Shown one piece after another: positions 40,264 to 51,121 of a stretch of 64,000 nt of DNA. Positions within the stretch are counted from its first letter, which is position 1. Every line of letters begins with the position of its first letter. The position numbers and the translations under genes were made by a program. The DNA is from an uncultured bacterium (GTDB lineage: Bacteria; Pseudomonadota; Alphaproteobacteria; Rhodospirillales; Rhodospirillaceae). Under the pieces are notes generated by a model. It ran no database searches and was not told where the DNA came from. It saw only the letters and a program-made list of their open reading frames with translations. Where the stretch lies: positions 1 to 64,000 of the forward strand of contig CAISTS010000010.1 in assembly GCA_903888485.1 (NCBI GenBank), given 5' to 3'.

Positions 40264-41751
40264 TTATTCTGTCCCCGCCCGGGACGCGCCCGGGTGAGCT
40301 GTTGCCGTAACATCATGCTCGGCCTTTGCCAACAGCAATTTCCCGGCCAGAACGATGAATATGATGCCGCCCGCCACCGCGATGACGCCGCCGACGCCCT
40401 GCACAATCAGGAAGGTCAGCTTTGTAACGGTGTCGATCTCCTGGGCCGCGCCCGCGGTCTTGCGCGCGACTCCTTCCAGACCGGCGACATAAAGTCCCAG
40501 CGAGTGGATGAATTGTCCGCCGCCCAGCAGCAGATACATCGCCGTACGCAGGCGCCGGCGGGGCGTGCGCTTGCCGAGGAGCGGCAAGAACAATCCGAAA
40601 TAAAGCGCGATGAAACCGAGCGTCACCGCGATCAGCATGGCGTGGTAGTGGCTGGGCGTGCGCGTATCGACCGAGCCTTCAAAGAAGCCGATGGCGCCGC
40701 CGAAAGCGAACAGAAGCAACGCGGCCACCACCGCTTTGACTTCGGGCGCGCCATGCCAGATGTCGCGACGGCGGCGCACCGCCAGGGCGGCGACGCTGCC
40801 GAGCACCACGGTTGCCGGGATGGGGAGCGCGAACCAATAAAGGTGCGTGAAGGTCAGGCGCATCGCCGGGCTGCCGCCATCATAAGTGAGATAGAGCAGC
40901 GGTCCCGCAGCAGCGCCTGCCACCAGAAGCAGCATCATCGCCTTGAACAACGGCGGCGGTAGCGGCGTCTCGCCCAGCGCGACGCGTGAGAGAAAGTAGA
41001 AGCCGCACAACATCAGCGCGGTGTTGGCGAACTGCAGGATATGGCCGCCGCCCCAGGTCACATACTCCGCTGCGCCAACAGTACCGAGGTTCTCCGGCAG
41101 CGTGAGATAAGCCGCGCCGAAGCACACCATGGCGATGAGCGTGATGACGCCGGCGCAGGCGACACCAAACGCGCCCGCTTCGACGAAACGCTGGCGCGAG
41201 AGCAGCACCAGCAGGCGCAGGATCGGCAGCGCGAGACTCGCCAGCAGCAGCACAAGACCGCCGACGTACAAGGGATGCACGAGGATCGGCACGTAGTTGT
41301 TGATCGACGGCTCGCCGAGATCGGCCAGCGCCGGGATCAACAGCAGAATGAAACTGAGGCCGAAACCATAAACAGCGGCGCGTCCGACAACAATACCGAG
41401 CGGACTGGGCGCAACGCCGCTGTCGGCGGCCGATTGCGCCGTCACCGCCACGGTCATGGCGCCTTGCACCCCGAGGTACCACACGACGAAGGCAAAACTG
41501 ACATGAACGACAATCAGCTTGTGAAAGAAGGTCTGGCCCGTCCAGGGCAGCAGCACCTCGGAGCCCGGCACGCGGCTGAGCGCGAGCAACAATGCGAGCA
41601 AGCCCGCGAGAGCCAGCGCCGCCAGGGGCAGCACGGTCCAGCCTTTGAGTTCGATGCGTAAATCTTTGGTCAGCTTGCCGGCGAAGTGTCCGTCGACCGG
41701 CACATCTATCGGCGGCGGCAGCGATCGGGCGATGACGTCTTTATCGTCCAT
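40264..41751 (-). CDS. Lone haem-copper oxidase subunit I-like membrane protein
   Basis: The 495-aa protein has about 12 membrane segments and His positions that recall NorB/cbb3-type subunit I: FHKLIVVHVSF near residue 92, WGGGHILQFANT near 235, THLYWFALP near 295, and SHYHAMLIAVTLGF near 366 in the place of the paired haem ligands. No matching cytochrome c subunit is nearby. Overall similarity to coxA is low. It may be a true small oxidase, a nitric-oxide-reductase relative or an assembly factor. It sits between ctaB and DUF420. Confidence 0.7.
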   Translation of the reverse strand: MDDKDVIARSLPPPIDVPVDGHFAGKLTKDLRIELKGWTVLPLAALALAGLLALLLALSRVPGSEVLLPWTGQTFFHKLIVVHVSFAFVVWYLGVQGAMTVAVTAQSAADSGVAPSPLGIVVGRAAVYGFGLSFILLLIPALADLGEPSINNYVPILVHPLYVGGLVLLLASLALPILRLLVLLSRQRFVEAGAFGVACAGVITLIAMVCFGAAYLTLPENLGTVGAAEYVTWGGGHILQFANTALMLCGFYFLSRVALGETPLPPPLFKAMMLLLVAGAAAGPLLYLTYDGGSPAMRLTFTHLYWFALPIPATVVLGSVAALAVRRRRDIWHGAPEVKAVVAALLLFAFGGAIGFFEGSVDTRTPSHYHAMLIAVTLGFIALYFGLFLPLLGKRTPRRRLRTAMYLLLGGGQFIHSLGLYVAGLEGVARKTAGAAQEIDTVTKLTFLIVQGVGGVIAVAGGIIFIVLAGKLLLAKAEHDVTATAHPGASRAGTE

Positions 41752-41781
41752 GCGTGTCGTCCATGCCCGGTACCCCGCGCA

Positions 41782-42213
41782 TCAGGCCGGCGGCGGATAA
41801 ACGTGATACAGAATCGCATAGATCACCACGCCGGTCACCGTGACGTACAACCAGATCGGCAAGGTCCAGCGTGCAAGCGCGCGATGGCGATCGAAATTCC
41901 CGTGCAGCGAATGCCAGGCCGTCACGGCGATCATGGGGGTCGCGATGGTCGCGAGAATTACGTGGCTGATCAGGAGCGCGTAGTAGACAGGCACGGTCCA
42001 GCCGGTGCCGGGGAACTTAAAGATCGGTGCCGTGAAGTGATAGGCAAGGTAGCTGGCCAAAAAGACAGCCGACACGATAATGGCCGCCAGCATGAACTTC
42101 TTGTGCATCTCGCGGTTGCCGGAACGGATGAACGCGAACGCGATCACTAGGAGCACGGTTGATAGCGCGTTCAGCACGGCGTTGACGTGCGGCAAGACGC
42201 TCGCGGTGGTCAT
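41782..42213 (-). CDS. DUF420 family membrane protein (oxidase-associated)
   Basis: The protein of about 143 aa has four membrane segments (LNALSTVLLVIAFAFI, KFMLAAIIVSAVFLASYLAY, VPVYYALLISHVILA, LPIWLYVTVTGVVIYAIL) with the conserved His and Lys of DUF420 (GNREMHKKFM, YHFT, SHVILA). Members, such as CtaM, aid assembly of cytochrome c oxidase. ATG at 42213 is used; a TTG at 42225 overlapping the preceding stop (TTGA) is an alternative start. Confidence 0.82.
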   Translation of the reverse strand: MTTASVLPHVNAVLNALSTVLLVIAFAFIRSGNREMHKKFMLAAIIVSAVFLASYLAYHFTAPIFKFPGTGWTVPVYYALLISHVILATIATPMIAVTAWHSLHGNFDRHRALARWTLPIWLYVTVTGVVIYAILYHVYPPPA

Positions 42214-42221
42214 GGCCTCGC

Positions 42222-42356
42222 TCAAGGCCCCTTTACCGCCGTCTTGATGATGAAGCTGAGGTACATGACCAGCGAAATGCCCACGGCCACGACCGCAATG
42301 ATGATGTTTCTGCGGCGCGCTTCTTTGTCGAGGGGGGGCTGTGGTTCAGGATTCAC
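42222..42356 (-). CDS. Small single-span membrane protein of the oxidase operon
   Basis: The 44-aa frame starts with GTG and reads NPEPQPPLDKEARRRNIIIA, then one membrane helix (VVAVGISLVMYLSFIIK) and TAVKGP. A positively charged patch before the helix predicts the N terminus inside. Its TGA overlaps the alternative TTG start of the DUF420 gene, so it is the first gene of that operon. It may be an oxidase assembly or stability peptide. Confidence 0.6.
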   Translation of the reverse strand: MNPEPQPPLDKEARRRNIIIAVVAVGISLVMYLSFIIKTAVKGP

Positions 42357-42686
42357 ATCTTGCCTTTCGGTACTTTAAATCGCGCCCCTTCGTAACCGAC
42401 GCGGACGCGCGGGGAAACCCCCTTACAGAGCGGGCCATGTTACAAAGCGGACCTTCACTCAGGCCTCATACGTGCCGTGTCGCAGACCGAAAAAGAGCAA
42501 GGTTCTCGCGACTTTACGGGGCGTGTGTGTTCGGCTAGTCTGCCCGCCGTGGGCGAGAGGTCGGGGATCGGGCTCTCGGTTAACCCTCGGGGAAATAACG
42601 ATAAAATAAATACCTCGATTTTGAGTCGAACCGCCTGGCGGGGGCGATTGGGTCGCGACCGTCACGGATTATAATGGAGACCGAGC
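42357..42686. promoter_or_regulatory. Divergent intergenic region between the two respiratory operons
   Basis: This 330-bp stretch lies between the small membrane protein gene (minus) and coxB (plus), so it must hold both promoters. It has an AT-rich segment (about 42596-42620, GATAAAATAAATACC) and no convincing ORF, operator palindrome or terminator. Confidence 0.5.
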
Positions 42687-43520
42687 GTGACTCGTTTTGT
42701 CTGGGCGGCCGCGGCCGCCGTATCAAGCGTCCTTCTCAGCTTTCAAGCATCCGCGCAGGAGATGCCGACACCCTCATTCCCGCATCCGTGGCAGCTTGGC
42801 CTGCAGACGCCAGCCACCACCGGCGCCGAGATGCTCGTCAGCTTTCACACTTTGCTGATGTGGGTGATCACGGCGATCTCGCTGTTCGTCCTGGTGCTGC
42901 TGCTGGTCTGCATCTTCAAATTCAACGAGAAGGCCAACCCGATCCCGGCCAAGTGGTCGCACAACACTTTGCTTGAGATCGTCTGGACCGCCATTCCCGT
43001 CCTGATCCTCGTGGTCATCGCGGTGCCCTCGTACCGCCTCCTGTATTACCTCGATCAGACCACCGAAGCCGAGATGACGATCAAGGTCACCGGCAACCAA
43101 TGGTACTGGAGCTATGAGTATCCCGACAGCGAAGTGTCCTTCGACGCGCTCGCGCTCCTGCCCGAGGAAATCGACGTCACGAAGGGCCAGTATCGCCTGC
43201 TCGAGACCGACGAACATGTCGTCCTGCCGGTCGATACCAACATTCGCCTCTTGTTCACCGCCACCGATGTCATCCACGCTTGGACGATCCCCGCCTTCGC
43301 CGTGAAGCTCGACGCCATGCCGGGCCGCACCAACGAGACCTGGGTGAACGTAAAGGTCCCGGGCCGCTACTATGGCCAATGCTCGGAATTGTGCGGTCCC
43401 GATCACTCGAACATGCCGATCGTCGTCGATGCGGTCAGCAAGGAAGAGTACCAAAAGTGGATCGAGAGCAAGAAGCAGGCCAATGCGGCCAAATCCACCG
43501 TCAAGCTTGCCGCGCAGTAA
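42687..43520 (+). CDS. coxB: Cytochrome c oxidase subunit II
   Basis: The 277-aa protein has a signal peptide (to about residue 23, SFQASAQE), two membrane helices (about 50-75 and 92-115) and a periplasmic cupredoxin domain. CuA ligands are visible: VIHAW near 196, the pair in CSELCG near 232-236, His in PDHSNM and Met in NMPIVV. The aromatic GNQWYWSYEYP motif accepts electrons from cytochrome c. The start is GTG with GGAGA upstream. It is the first gene of the coxBA-ctaG-coxC operon. Confidence 0.95.
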   Translation: MTRFVWAAAAAVSSVLLSFQASAQEMPTPSFPHPWQLGLQTPATTGAEMLVSFHTLLMWVITAISLFVLVLLLVCIFKFNEKANPIPAKWSHNTLLEIVWTAIPVLILVVIAVPSYRLLYYLDQTTEAEMTIKVTGNQWYWSYEYPDSEVSFDALALLPEEIDVTKGQYRLLETDEHVVLPVDTNIRLLFTATDVIHAWTIPAFAVKLDAMPGRTNETWVNVKVPGRYYGQCSELCGPDHSNMPIVVDAVSKEEYQKWIESKKQANAAKSTVKLAAQ

Positions 43521-43548
43521 GCGGCACTTTCAAAGAAGTCCGGAGTAA

Positions 43549-45186
<1,638 letters not shown>

Positions 45187-45207
45187 GACCTGGGGTTCGG
45201 CAGCGCC

Positions 45208-45822
45208 ATGGATCAAAAGAAGCTAAACCGGCGCAATGCGCTCCTGGGGACGGCCACACTTGCCGTCGCCGGAGGCATGATCGGTTTCGCTTTCGCCATG
45301 GTGCCGCTGTACTCGATCATCTGCGAGAAGCTGGGCTGGGAAGGCACACCGCAGCGCGCGTCTGCGGCGTCCTCCGTGATCTCGGATACGATCGTAACCG
45401 TGCGCTTCGATGCCAATTCCGAAAAACAGCTCAAGTGGAAATTCCAGCCGGTCGAGCGTGCGGTAACGATGAAGCTTGGCGAGACCAAGACCGTCTTCTA
45501 CCGCGCCACCAACATGTCCGACGAGATCGTCACCGGGAACGCAACGTTCAACGTGACGCCCGAGAAGACCGCGCAATATTTCAACAAGCTCGAGTGCTTC
45601 TGCTTTCAAGAGCAAACCCTCGCCCCGGGCCAAACCGTCGACATGGGCGTGACCTTCTTTGTCGACCCGGCTCTGCTGAAAAACACGACTGCCAACGAAG
45701 TGCGTACGATCACGCTGTCTTACACGTTCTTCAAATCCGACAAGGCCGACGCGGCCGATGCGGACATCACCAAGCTAACGCTGGCGCCGAAAGATGGCGC
45801 CGGTGCTGCCAAACTGAACTAG
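45208..45822 (+). CDS. ctaG: Cytochrome c oxidase assembly protein CtaG/Cox11
   Basis: The 204-aa protein has one N-terminal membrane anchor ([20 protein letters not shown]) and a periplasmic Cox11 domain with the copper-binding pair in ECFCFQEQ near residue 130 and [11 protein letters not shown]. It delivers copper to CuB of subunit I. It lies 21 bp after coxA and 22 bp before coxC. Confidence 0.95.
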   Translation: MDQKKLNRRNALLGTATLAVAGGMIGFAFAMVPLYSIICEKLGWEGTPQRASAASSVISDTIVTVRFDANSEKQLKWKFQPVERAVTMKLGETKTVFYRATNMSDEIVTGNATFNVTPEKTAQYFNKLECFCFQEQTLAPGQTVDMGVTFFVDPALLKNTTANEVRTITLSYTFFKSDKADAADADITKLTLAPKDGAGAAKLN

Positions 45823-45844
45823 AAGCTCATAAAGGACTTTGCCG

Positions 45845-46678
45845 ATGAGTTCACACGCCACCAAACATCCCTTCCACATGGTCAACCCGAGCCCATGGCC
45901 CGCGCTTGGCTCTTTCGGTGCCCTGGTACTAGCCATCGGTGCGGTCTTGTTCTTCCACAAGACGCCAGTATTCGGCATGGAGCCGGGCATCTTCAAAATC
46001 GTGCCCGGTTTAGCCATCGTCGTCTTCACGATGGTCATGTGGTGGCGCGATGTCGTCCATGAGTCGGTCGTCGAGCACGCCCACAGCGAGCAAACGAGCC
46101 ATGGCCTGCGCCTCGGCATGGCCCTGTTCATCACCTCGGAAGTGATGTTCTTCGTCGCCTTCTTCTGGGCCTTCTTCCATAACGCGCTGGGCTTCTCGAC
46201 CAACGTGCTGCAATGGCCGCCGGAAGGCATCACGCCGCTGGAAGCTTGGGACCTGCCCTTCTACAACACCGTCATCCTGCTCACCTCGGGCGGCACGCTG
46301 ACCCGCGCCCACATCTTCATCGAGAAGGGCGACAACAAGACCGCGGCGCGCTGGATCTTCATCACCGCCGCGCTGGGCACCCTCTTCCTCGGGCTTCAGG
46401 CCTACGAATACGTGCATGCCTCCTTCAAACTTACCGAAGGCGTGTTCCCGTCGACCTTCTACCTGGCCACGGGCTTCCACGGCTTCCACGTGTTCGTCGG
46501 CACCGTGTTCCTGACTGTCTGCGGCTTCCGCGCCGCGAAGGGCCACTTCACGGCCCACAAGCACATCGGCTTCCAGGCCGCCGCCTGGTATTGGCACTTC
46601 GTCGACGTGGTCTGGTTGTTCCTGTTCGTCTGGGTCTACTGGCTGCTTGGCCCCCCGGTCCGCGCGTTCGGCGGCTAA
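45845..46678 (+). CDS. coxC: Cytochrome c oxidase subunit III
   Basis: The 277-aa protein has seven membrane segments and family motifs PSPWPALGSFGAL, MWWRDVVHESVVEHAHS, GFHGFHVFVGT and a terminal WHFVDVVWLFLFVWVYW. It stabilises subunit I during turnover. ATG at 45845, preceded by AAAGGA, is the start. A strong hairpin terminator 22 bp after the stop ends the operon. Confidence 0.96.
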   Translation: MSSHATKHPFHMVNPSPWPALGSFGALVLAIGAVLFFHKTPVFGMEPGIFKIVPGLAIVVFTMVMWWRDVVHESVVEHAHSEQTSHGLRLGMALFITSEVMFFVAFFWAFFHNALGFSTNVLQWPPEGITPLEAWDLPFYNTVILLTSGGTLTRAHIFIEKGDNKTAARWIFITAALGTLFLGLQAYEYVHASFKLTEGVFPSTFYLATGFHGFHVFVGTVFLTVCGFRAAKGHFTAHKHIGFQAAAWYWHFVDVVWLFLFVWVYWLLGPPVRAFGG

Positions 46679-46699
46679 GACCGAAAGACACCCAATATA

Positions 46700-46728
46700 A
46701 AAGGGCCGGCCCACAGCCGGCCCTTTTC
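46700..46728 (+). terminator. Intrinsic terminator after coxC
   Basis: AAAGGGCCGGC (46700-46710), a 5-nt loop and GCCGGCCCTTTT (46716-46727) form a strong hairpin with a T run. Confidence 0.9.
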
Positions 46729-46764
46729 ATTTATGATCGTAGCGTTGGTTACTGTGAGGATGTC

Positions 46765-47148
46765 ATGACGACAGCTCCCCGTACGAGCGCTCCGTTGCTG
46801 GTCGCGGCCCTGGGCTGCCGCTGTCCGCGCTGCGGCCGGGGACGCCTCTTCGACGGCTACCTCAAAATCGCACCCGGCTGCGAGGTGTGCGGCTTGTCGT
46901 TTGGCGGCAGCGACACTGGCGACGGCCCGGCCTACTTCATCATGCTGCCGCTGTGCATCATTACGTCGGTGTCCGCGCTGCTCTTCGAGCTGAAGTTCGC
47001 GCCGCCCATGTGGGTGCACATGGTCATCTGGCCGCTGTTCATCGCAGCCGCGGTAGGCTTTTCGCTGCGGCCGGTGAAGGCGACTATGGTCGCCCTCCAG
47101 TACCGCTACCGCGACGTCGAGAGCGACGACGGAAACACAAATTTTTAG
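46765..47148 (+). CDS. DUF983 family membrane protein
   Basis: The 127-aa protein has a zinc-ribbon-like head (CRCPRCGRG near residue 18, CEVCGLSFGG near 37) and two membrane segments (YFIMLPLCIITSVSALLF, MVIWPLFIAAAVGFSL). DUF983 genes usually follow coxC in alphaproteobacteria and may aid oxidase assembly. Here the usual next gene, surf1, is absent and a HAD gene follows instead. A terminator lies between coxC and this gene, so it has its own promoter or depends on read-through. Confidence 0.87.
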   Translation: MTTAPRTSAPLLVAALGCRCPRCGRGRLFDGYLKIAPGCEVCGLSFGGSDTGDGPAYFIMLPLCIITSVSALLFELKFAPPMWVHMVIWPLFIAAAVGFSLRPVKATMVALQYRYRDVESDDGNTNF

Positions 47149-47171
47149 TTCAGCGACCGGATACCAAGACA

Positions 47172-47891
47172 ATGAGAAGCTCGATCGAGGCCGTTCTCTT
47201 CGATCTGGGCAATACCCTCGTCTCCTACTATCAACCGGTCGATTTTCCGCCGATTTTGGAACGTTCCATATCCGCCGTCGGCGATACGTTGCACGCTATG
47301 GGACATAACATCGATCGGAAAGGAGTTAACGAGCGTGCACTTCGATTCAACCGTGAACGCGATGACTTGAGGGTGTGGCCGCTGCATGAGCGGCTGGTGG
47401 ATATATTCGGCCTTAAGGCTGACCTATTGGCCCCTAACGACCTTGCCCTCATCATGGAGCGATTCCTCGGTCCGATATTTGCTGTTGCTAAGGTTGATCT
47501 CGATGCAGTGCCGGTGTTGACAAGCATCAGGGCTCTCGGACTGAAGAGTGCAATCGTCTCTAACACGCCGTGGGGCAGCCCGGCTAAACCGTGGCGTAGA
47601 GAGCTGGATAGGTGGGGACTGTTAGCGATGGTTGACGAAGCTGTTTTCTGTGTTGATGCCGGATGGAGGAAGCCCGCTGCCGAGATCTTCAGCCATGCCC
47701 TCTCACTCCTAGATATCGCCCCCAATCAAGCGGTGTTCGTGGGGGACGACATGCGCTGGGACGTGGAAGGCGCGCGCAATGCCGGCATGAAGGCGATACT
47801 CTTGTCTCAAACTGACGAGTGTTCAGGTTCCCCTACAATTCGATGCTTGAAGGACCTGGTGCCGCTCCTGCAAACGCTCGCAAATAACTAA
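47172..47891 (+). CDS. HAD-superfamily hydrolase
   Basis: The 239-aa protein has HAD motif I as LFDLGNTLVSY near residue 9, where the second Asp of DxD is Gly, a known variant. Motif II is IVSNTPWG near 121, motif III Lys in GWRKPAAEIF near 155 and motif IV VFVGDDMRWDVEGARNAG near 180. The cap is helical. Phosphatase or dehalogenase-type activity is likely; the substrate is unknown. Codon use is richer in A and T than in the cox genes next to it, which hints at transfer. Confidence 0.82.
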   Translation: MRSSIEAVLFDLGNTLVSYYQPVDFPPILERSISAVGDTLHAMGHNIDRKGVNERALRFNRERDDLRVWPLHERLVDIFGLKADLLAPNDLALIMERFLGPIFAVAKVDLDAVPVLTSIRALGLKSAIVSNTPWGSPAKPWRRELDRWGLLAMVDEAVFCVDAGWRKPAAEIFSHALSLLDIAPNQAVFVGDDMRWDVEGARNAGMKAILLSQTDECSGSPTIRCLKDLVPLLQTLANN

Positions 47892-47935
47892 GGGCGGAGG
47901 CTCTTCGCCCCCGCCCTTCCGTAGGAGATTCACTC

Positions 47936-49159
47936 TTAGAAGCTCTTGCGGCCCACGATGTCTTCGTCGGGGGTCGACGAGATCTTATGGATCGCGAGGT
48001 CGGCGCCGACGTATTCCTGCTCTTCAGTAAGCCGGATGCCGACGCTCTTCTTGAGTACACCGTAGACAACAAAGCCGGCGATCGCGGCGATGACGATGCC
48101 GATCAGCGTGCCCATAAGCTGAGACATGAAGGTCACCCCGCCCATGCCGCCAAGGGCCTCGAGGCCGAATACCCCGCACAGGATGCCGCCCAGGGTGCCG
48201 CAGAGGCCGTGCAGCGGCCACACACCGAGCACGTCGTCGATCTTCAGCTTGTTCTGCTGCCAATTGAAGGCGAACACGAACAGGATGCCGGCGGCGGCGC
48301 CCGTGATCAGCGCACCCACCGGATGCATGACATCCGAGCCCGCGCAGACGGCGACGAGGCCGGCGAGCGCGCCGTTATGGATGAAGCCTGGGTCATTGCG
48401 GCTGACGAACAGCGAGGCCAGGATGCCCCCGACCATGGCGAGCAGCGAGTTGACCGCCACGAGGCCCGAGACCGCCTCCAGCTTCTGCGCGCTCATGACG
48501 TTGAAGCCGAACCAGCCCACCGACAGCACCCAAGCGCCGAGGGCGAGCCAGACGATGTTCGAAGGCGGCATACCGACCGATTGGCCATCCTTGCCGTAAC
48601 GGCCCTTGCGCGCGCCCAGCATCAGGACAGCCCCTAGTGCGATCCATCCGCCCATGGCGTGCACGACCACCGAGCCCGCGAAGTCATGGAACTTGGCGCC
48701 AAAGGCGCCCTCCATGAAGTCCTGGAAGCCGTAGTTGTTGTTCCAGGCGAGCCCTTCAAAGAAAGGATAGACCAGCGCCACCAGCACGAAGGTCGCCACG
48801 AGTTGGGGGTAGAACTTGGCGCGCTCGGCAATACCGCCGGAGATGATCGCCGGGATCGCAGCCGCGAAGGTCAGGAGGAAGAAGAACTTCACCAGGTCGT
48901 AGCCCTGAGGCGCAAAGCTGCTGCCTTCCCTGACGCCCGAGATCATCTGTGCGCCCTGCAGGAAGCTCACGCCGTAAGCGATGCTGTAGCCGATGAAAAA
49001 ATACGCGACGGTGGAGGCCGCGAAATCGACCAGGATCTTCACCAGCGCGTTGACCTGCGCGCGCTTGCGCACCGTGCCCACTTCAAGAAACGCGAAGCCC
49101 GCGTGCATGGCGAGCACCATGACCGCGCCGATCAGAATGAAAAAGACATCAGAACCCAT
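47936..49159 (-). CDS. amt: Ammonium transporter (Amt family)
   Basis: The 407-aa protein has 11 membrane segments with family motifs: MHAGFAFLEVGTVRKR near residue 18, the conserved DFAGSVVVHAMGGW near 150, the twin-His pore, and AALVGVCAG-type sequence (ALAGLVAVCAGSDVM) near 280. It moves ammonium into the cell. There is no adjacent glnK, which often accompanies amt. ATG at 49159 is chosen because upstream codons are not Amt-like; a GGGGAGGATCC-like site precedes it. Confidence 0.92.
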   Translation of the reverse strand: MGSDVFFILIGAVMVLAMHAGFAFLEVGTVRKRAQVNALVKILVDFAASTVAYFFIGYSIAYGVSFLQGAQMISGVREGSSFAPQGYDLVKFFFLLTFAAAIPAIISGGIAERAKFYPQLVATFVLVALVYPFFEGLAWNNNYGFQDFMEGAFGAKFHDFAGSVVVHAMGGWIALGAVLMLGARKGRYGKDGQSVGMPPSNIVWLALGAWVLSVGWFGFNVMSAQKLEAVSGLVAVNSLLAMVGGILASLFVSRNDPGFIHNGALAGLVAVCAGSDVMHPVGALITGAAAGILFVFAFNWQQNKLKIDDVLGVWPLHGLCGTLGGILCGVFGLEALGGMGGVTFMSQLMGTLIGIVIAAIAGFVVYGVLKKSVGIRLTEEQEYVGADLAIHKISSTPDEDIVGRKSF

Positions 49160-49413
49160 CGTTGGATCCTCCCCTTCGCTACGGCGGCGCTCCCTCCCAG
49201 GGACACCGCCTGATTCCCGAAGTCCGTCGTTGAACCTCAGGCAACACAAGGCGGCGGCCGGATTGCTTCCGCGCCGCCACTTCATGACACCCCTCGCAAG
49301 AACCGTGCCGCCGCACGTTTTTCAAGGAAATCAGGGGCTTGTATTTTGGTGCAGTGCACACCATGCGGTATATTGCCTAAGGCGGCAGCACCATATCCTG
49401 TAGTGGTTAATTG

Positions 49414-49677
49414 TTAGGCAAAGCTGACGCCCGCTTTGACGACGCGAAAGCGCAGGGTGCCTTTGGGCTCCTCACATGAGGACACCAGTGTGTGCCCCTG
49501 GGCCTCGCAGAAGGCCGGTACGTCGCGCAACGCCGCGCGGTCGCTGGCCAGGAGATCGACAGTGCCGCCGGCCGGAATGTCCATGAGGCGCTTGCGCAGA
49601 CGCAACACCGGCAGCGGACAATTGAGCCCCCGCGCGTCGATGACGGCCAAAACTGAAAGCGAGTGGTCTTGCGACAT
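49414..49677 (-). CDS. TusA-family sulfur carrier protein
   Basis: The 87-aa protein has the family signature IDARGLNCPLPVLRLRKRL near residue 13, with the sulfur-carrying Cys in CPLP, and the VDLLASDRAALRDVPAFCEAQGH fold in part. It would hand persulfide sulfur to partners. It is divergent from, and 30 bp away from, a YeeE/YedE gene, a common pairing in sulfur or selenium handling. Confidence 0.88.
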   Translation of the reverse strand: MSQDHSLSVLAVIDARGLNCPLPVLRLRKRLMDIPAGGTVDLLASDRAALRDVPAFCEAQGHTLVSSCEEPKGTLRFRVVKAGVSFA

Positions 49678-49707
49678 GGGCGCGATATTGTGTGCGCGCG
49701 GTTTGAT

Positions 49708-50769
49708 ATGGGGAGAAGGTTGGAGACAGCGAGCACTTTAACGGCCCTCGCGGGCTTTGGCATCGGCGTTGTCGTAGGCGCGGCCGCCCTTGTCAGCAAT
49801 TTTTGCGCCCTGGGCGGCGTGGCTGACATCCTGTTCGCCAAGGACTGGCGGCGCATGCGCTGCTGGATGCTGGCGGCCGGCATTGCCGTGATCGGCACCC
49901 AGGCGCTGGATTCCGCCGGCATACTGCACGTCGATCATATCCTCTTGCCTTACATGCTTTGGCTGCCATGCATCATCGGCGGCATGCTCTTCGGTTTCGG
50001 CATGGCGATCGCGGGCGGCTGTATCAACCGCGCGCTGGTTCGCCTTGGCGCCGGATCGCTCAAGTCCCTGGTGATCGTACTCGTAGCGGGAGCGGTTTCG
50101 GCGCTGACGCTGGCCGGACCGCTTACACCTGGCGCCGATGCCCTCGCCCGCGTCGGGCGTCTCGACCTGATGGTTGCACCCGAGGCTTTGCACCGCATCT
50201 TCGGCATGTTGCCGATGCTGGATGCCGAGATGGTGCGATGGGTCTTCACCGCGCTGATCGGCGGCGGCCTTGTATATCACGCCCTGAAGGACTCATGGTT
50301 CCGTGCGACCCGCGATCAGCTCGTCGCGGGTTTTGTGATCGGCGCCATGATTCCGCTGGCCTGGCTCGCCTCGGACAGCACGACGGCGATCAACTTCGCC
50401 GCGCCGCTCGGCAGCCTTTTCCTGATCTTCAGTGAACGAGCCGTACCCCTGTTCGCGCTGGCCATCGTGGCCGGGGTGCCGGTCGGCGCATTCATCGCCG
50501 GGCTAGTGACAAACAACCTTGCGCTCGAGACCTTCACCGACCGCGGCGAAATCCCGCGCAATCTTGTCGGCGCGGCGCTGATGGGCTTTGGCGGTACCAT
50601 TGCCCTCGGTTGCACCTTCGGTCAGGGGCTCTCGGGAATTTCGCTTCTGTCGCCGAACGCGATGCTGACTGTCGCCGGCATCGTTTTCGGCTGCATCTGG
50701 GGCATTCGTTACTTCGAAGCCGGCGGTGTCTGGTCCGGCCTCAAGCTCGCCGTCAGGACTTGCGTCTGA
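49708..50769 (+). CDS. YeeE/YedE-family sulfur compound transporter
   Basis: The protein of about 353 aa has about ten membrane segments and two YeeE-type half motifs: GGMLFGFGMAIAGGCINRALVRLG near residue 90 in part, and GFGGTIALGCTFGQGLSG near 293, each with the central Cys of the thiosulfate channel. It probably imports thiosulfate or a related sulfur species. ATG at 49708 is favoured; the frame is open to 49663 but that would overlap tusA. The stop overlaps the convergent ModE-like gene by 17 bp. Confidence 0.87.
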   Translation: MGRRLETASTLTALAGFGIGVVVGAAALVSNFCALGGVADILFAKDWRRMRCWMLAAGIAVIGTQALDSAGILHVDHILLPYMLWLPCIIGGMLFGFGMAIAGGCINRALVRLGAGSLKSLVIVLVAGAVSALTLAGPLTPGADALARVGRLDLMVAPEALHRIFGMLPMLDAEMVRWVFTALIGGGLVYHALKDSWFRATRDQLVAGFVIGAMIPLAWLASDSTTAINFAAPLGSLFLIFSERAVPLFALAIVAGVPVGAFIAGLVTNNLALETFTDRGEIPRNLVGAALMGFGGTIALGCTFGQGLSGISLLSPNAMLTVAGIVFGCIWGIRYFEAGGVWSGLKLAVRTCV

Positions 50770-51121
50770 GCGCGCCGCGTAACGCTTTAAGGTCGCTCGC
50801 AACAGCTTTGCCGGTCTTTTCCTGCATGTTGCGGAAACGGGCCAGCACCTCGTGGCCGAAGTCGGTGAGCACCGCACCCCCGCCGCCGCCTTTGCCGCCC
50901 TTGGCGGTGGTGACCACCGGCGCCTTGAATATCTGGTTCATCTCGTCGATCAGCAGCCAGGCACGGCGGTAACTCATAGCCATGCGGCGCCCTGCCGCGG
51001 CGATGGAGCCGGTATCAATGATGTGCTGCAGGAGGTCGGCCTTGCCTGGACCGATGGCGGTCTGCGCCCCCAGTACGATCTTAAGTTTTGGGCCGATGGC
51101 CGGGGCTTTGCTGCGTGTCAT
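50753..51121 (-). CDS. ModE/LysR-type winged-helix regulator (N-terminal domain only)
   Basis: The 122-aa protein has the ModE N-terminal fold: GPGKADLLQHIIDTGSIAAAG near residue 25 in part, then MSYRRAWLLIDEMNQ, and a Gly-rich wing (GGKGGGGGAVLTD). It lacks the molybdate-binding TOBE domains of full ModE, so it may act as a redox or metal-independent regulator. It is placed tail-to-tail with the YeeE gene. Confidence 0.8.
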   Translation of the reverse strand: MTRSKAPAIGPKLKIVLGAQTAIGPGKADLLQHIIDTGSIAAAGRRMAMSYRRAWLLIDEMNQIFKAPVVTTAKGGKGGGGGAVLTDFGHEVLARFRNMQEKTGKAVASDLKALRGALRRKS

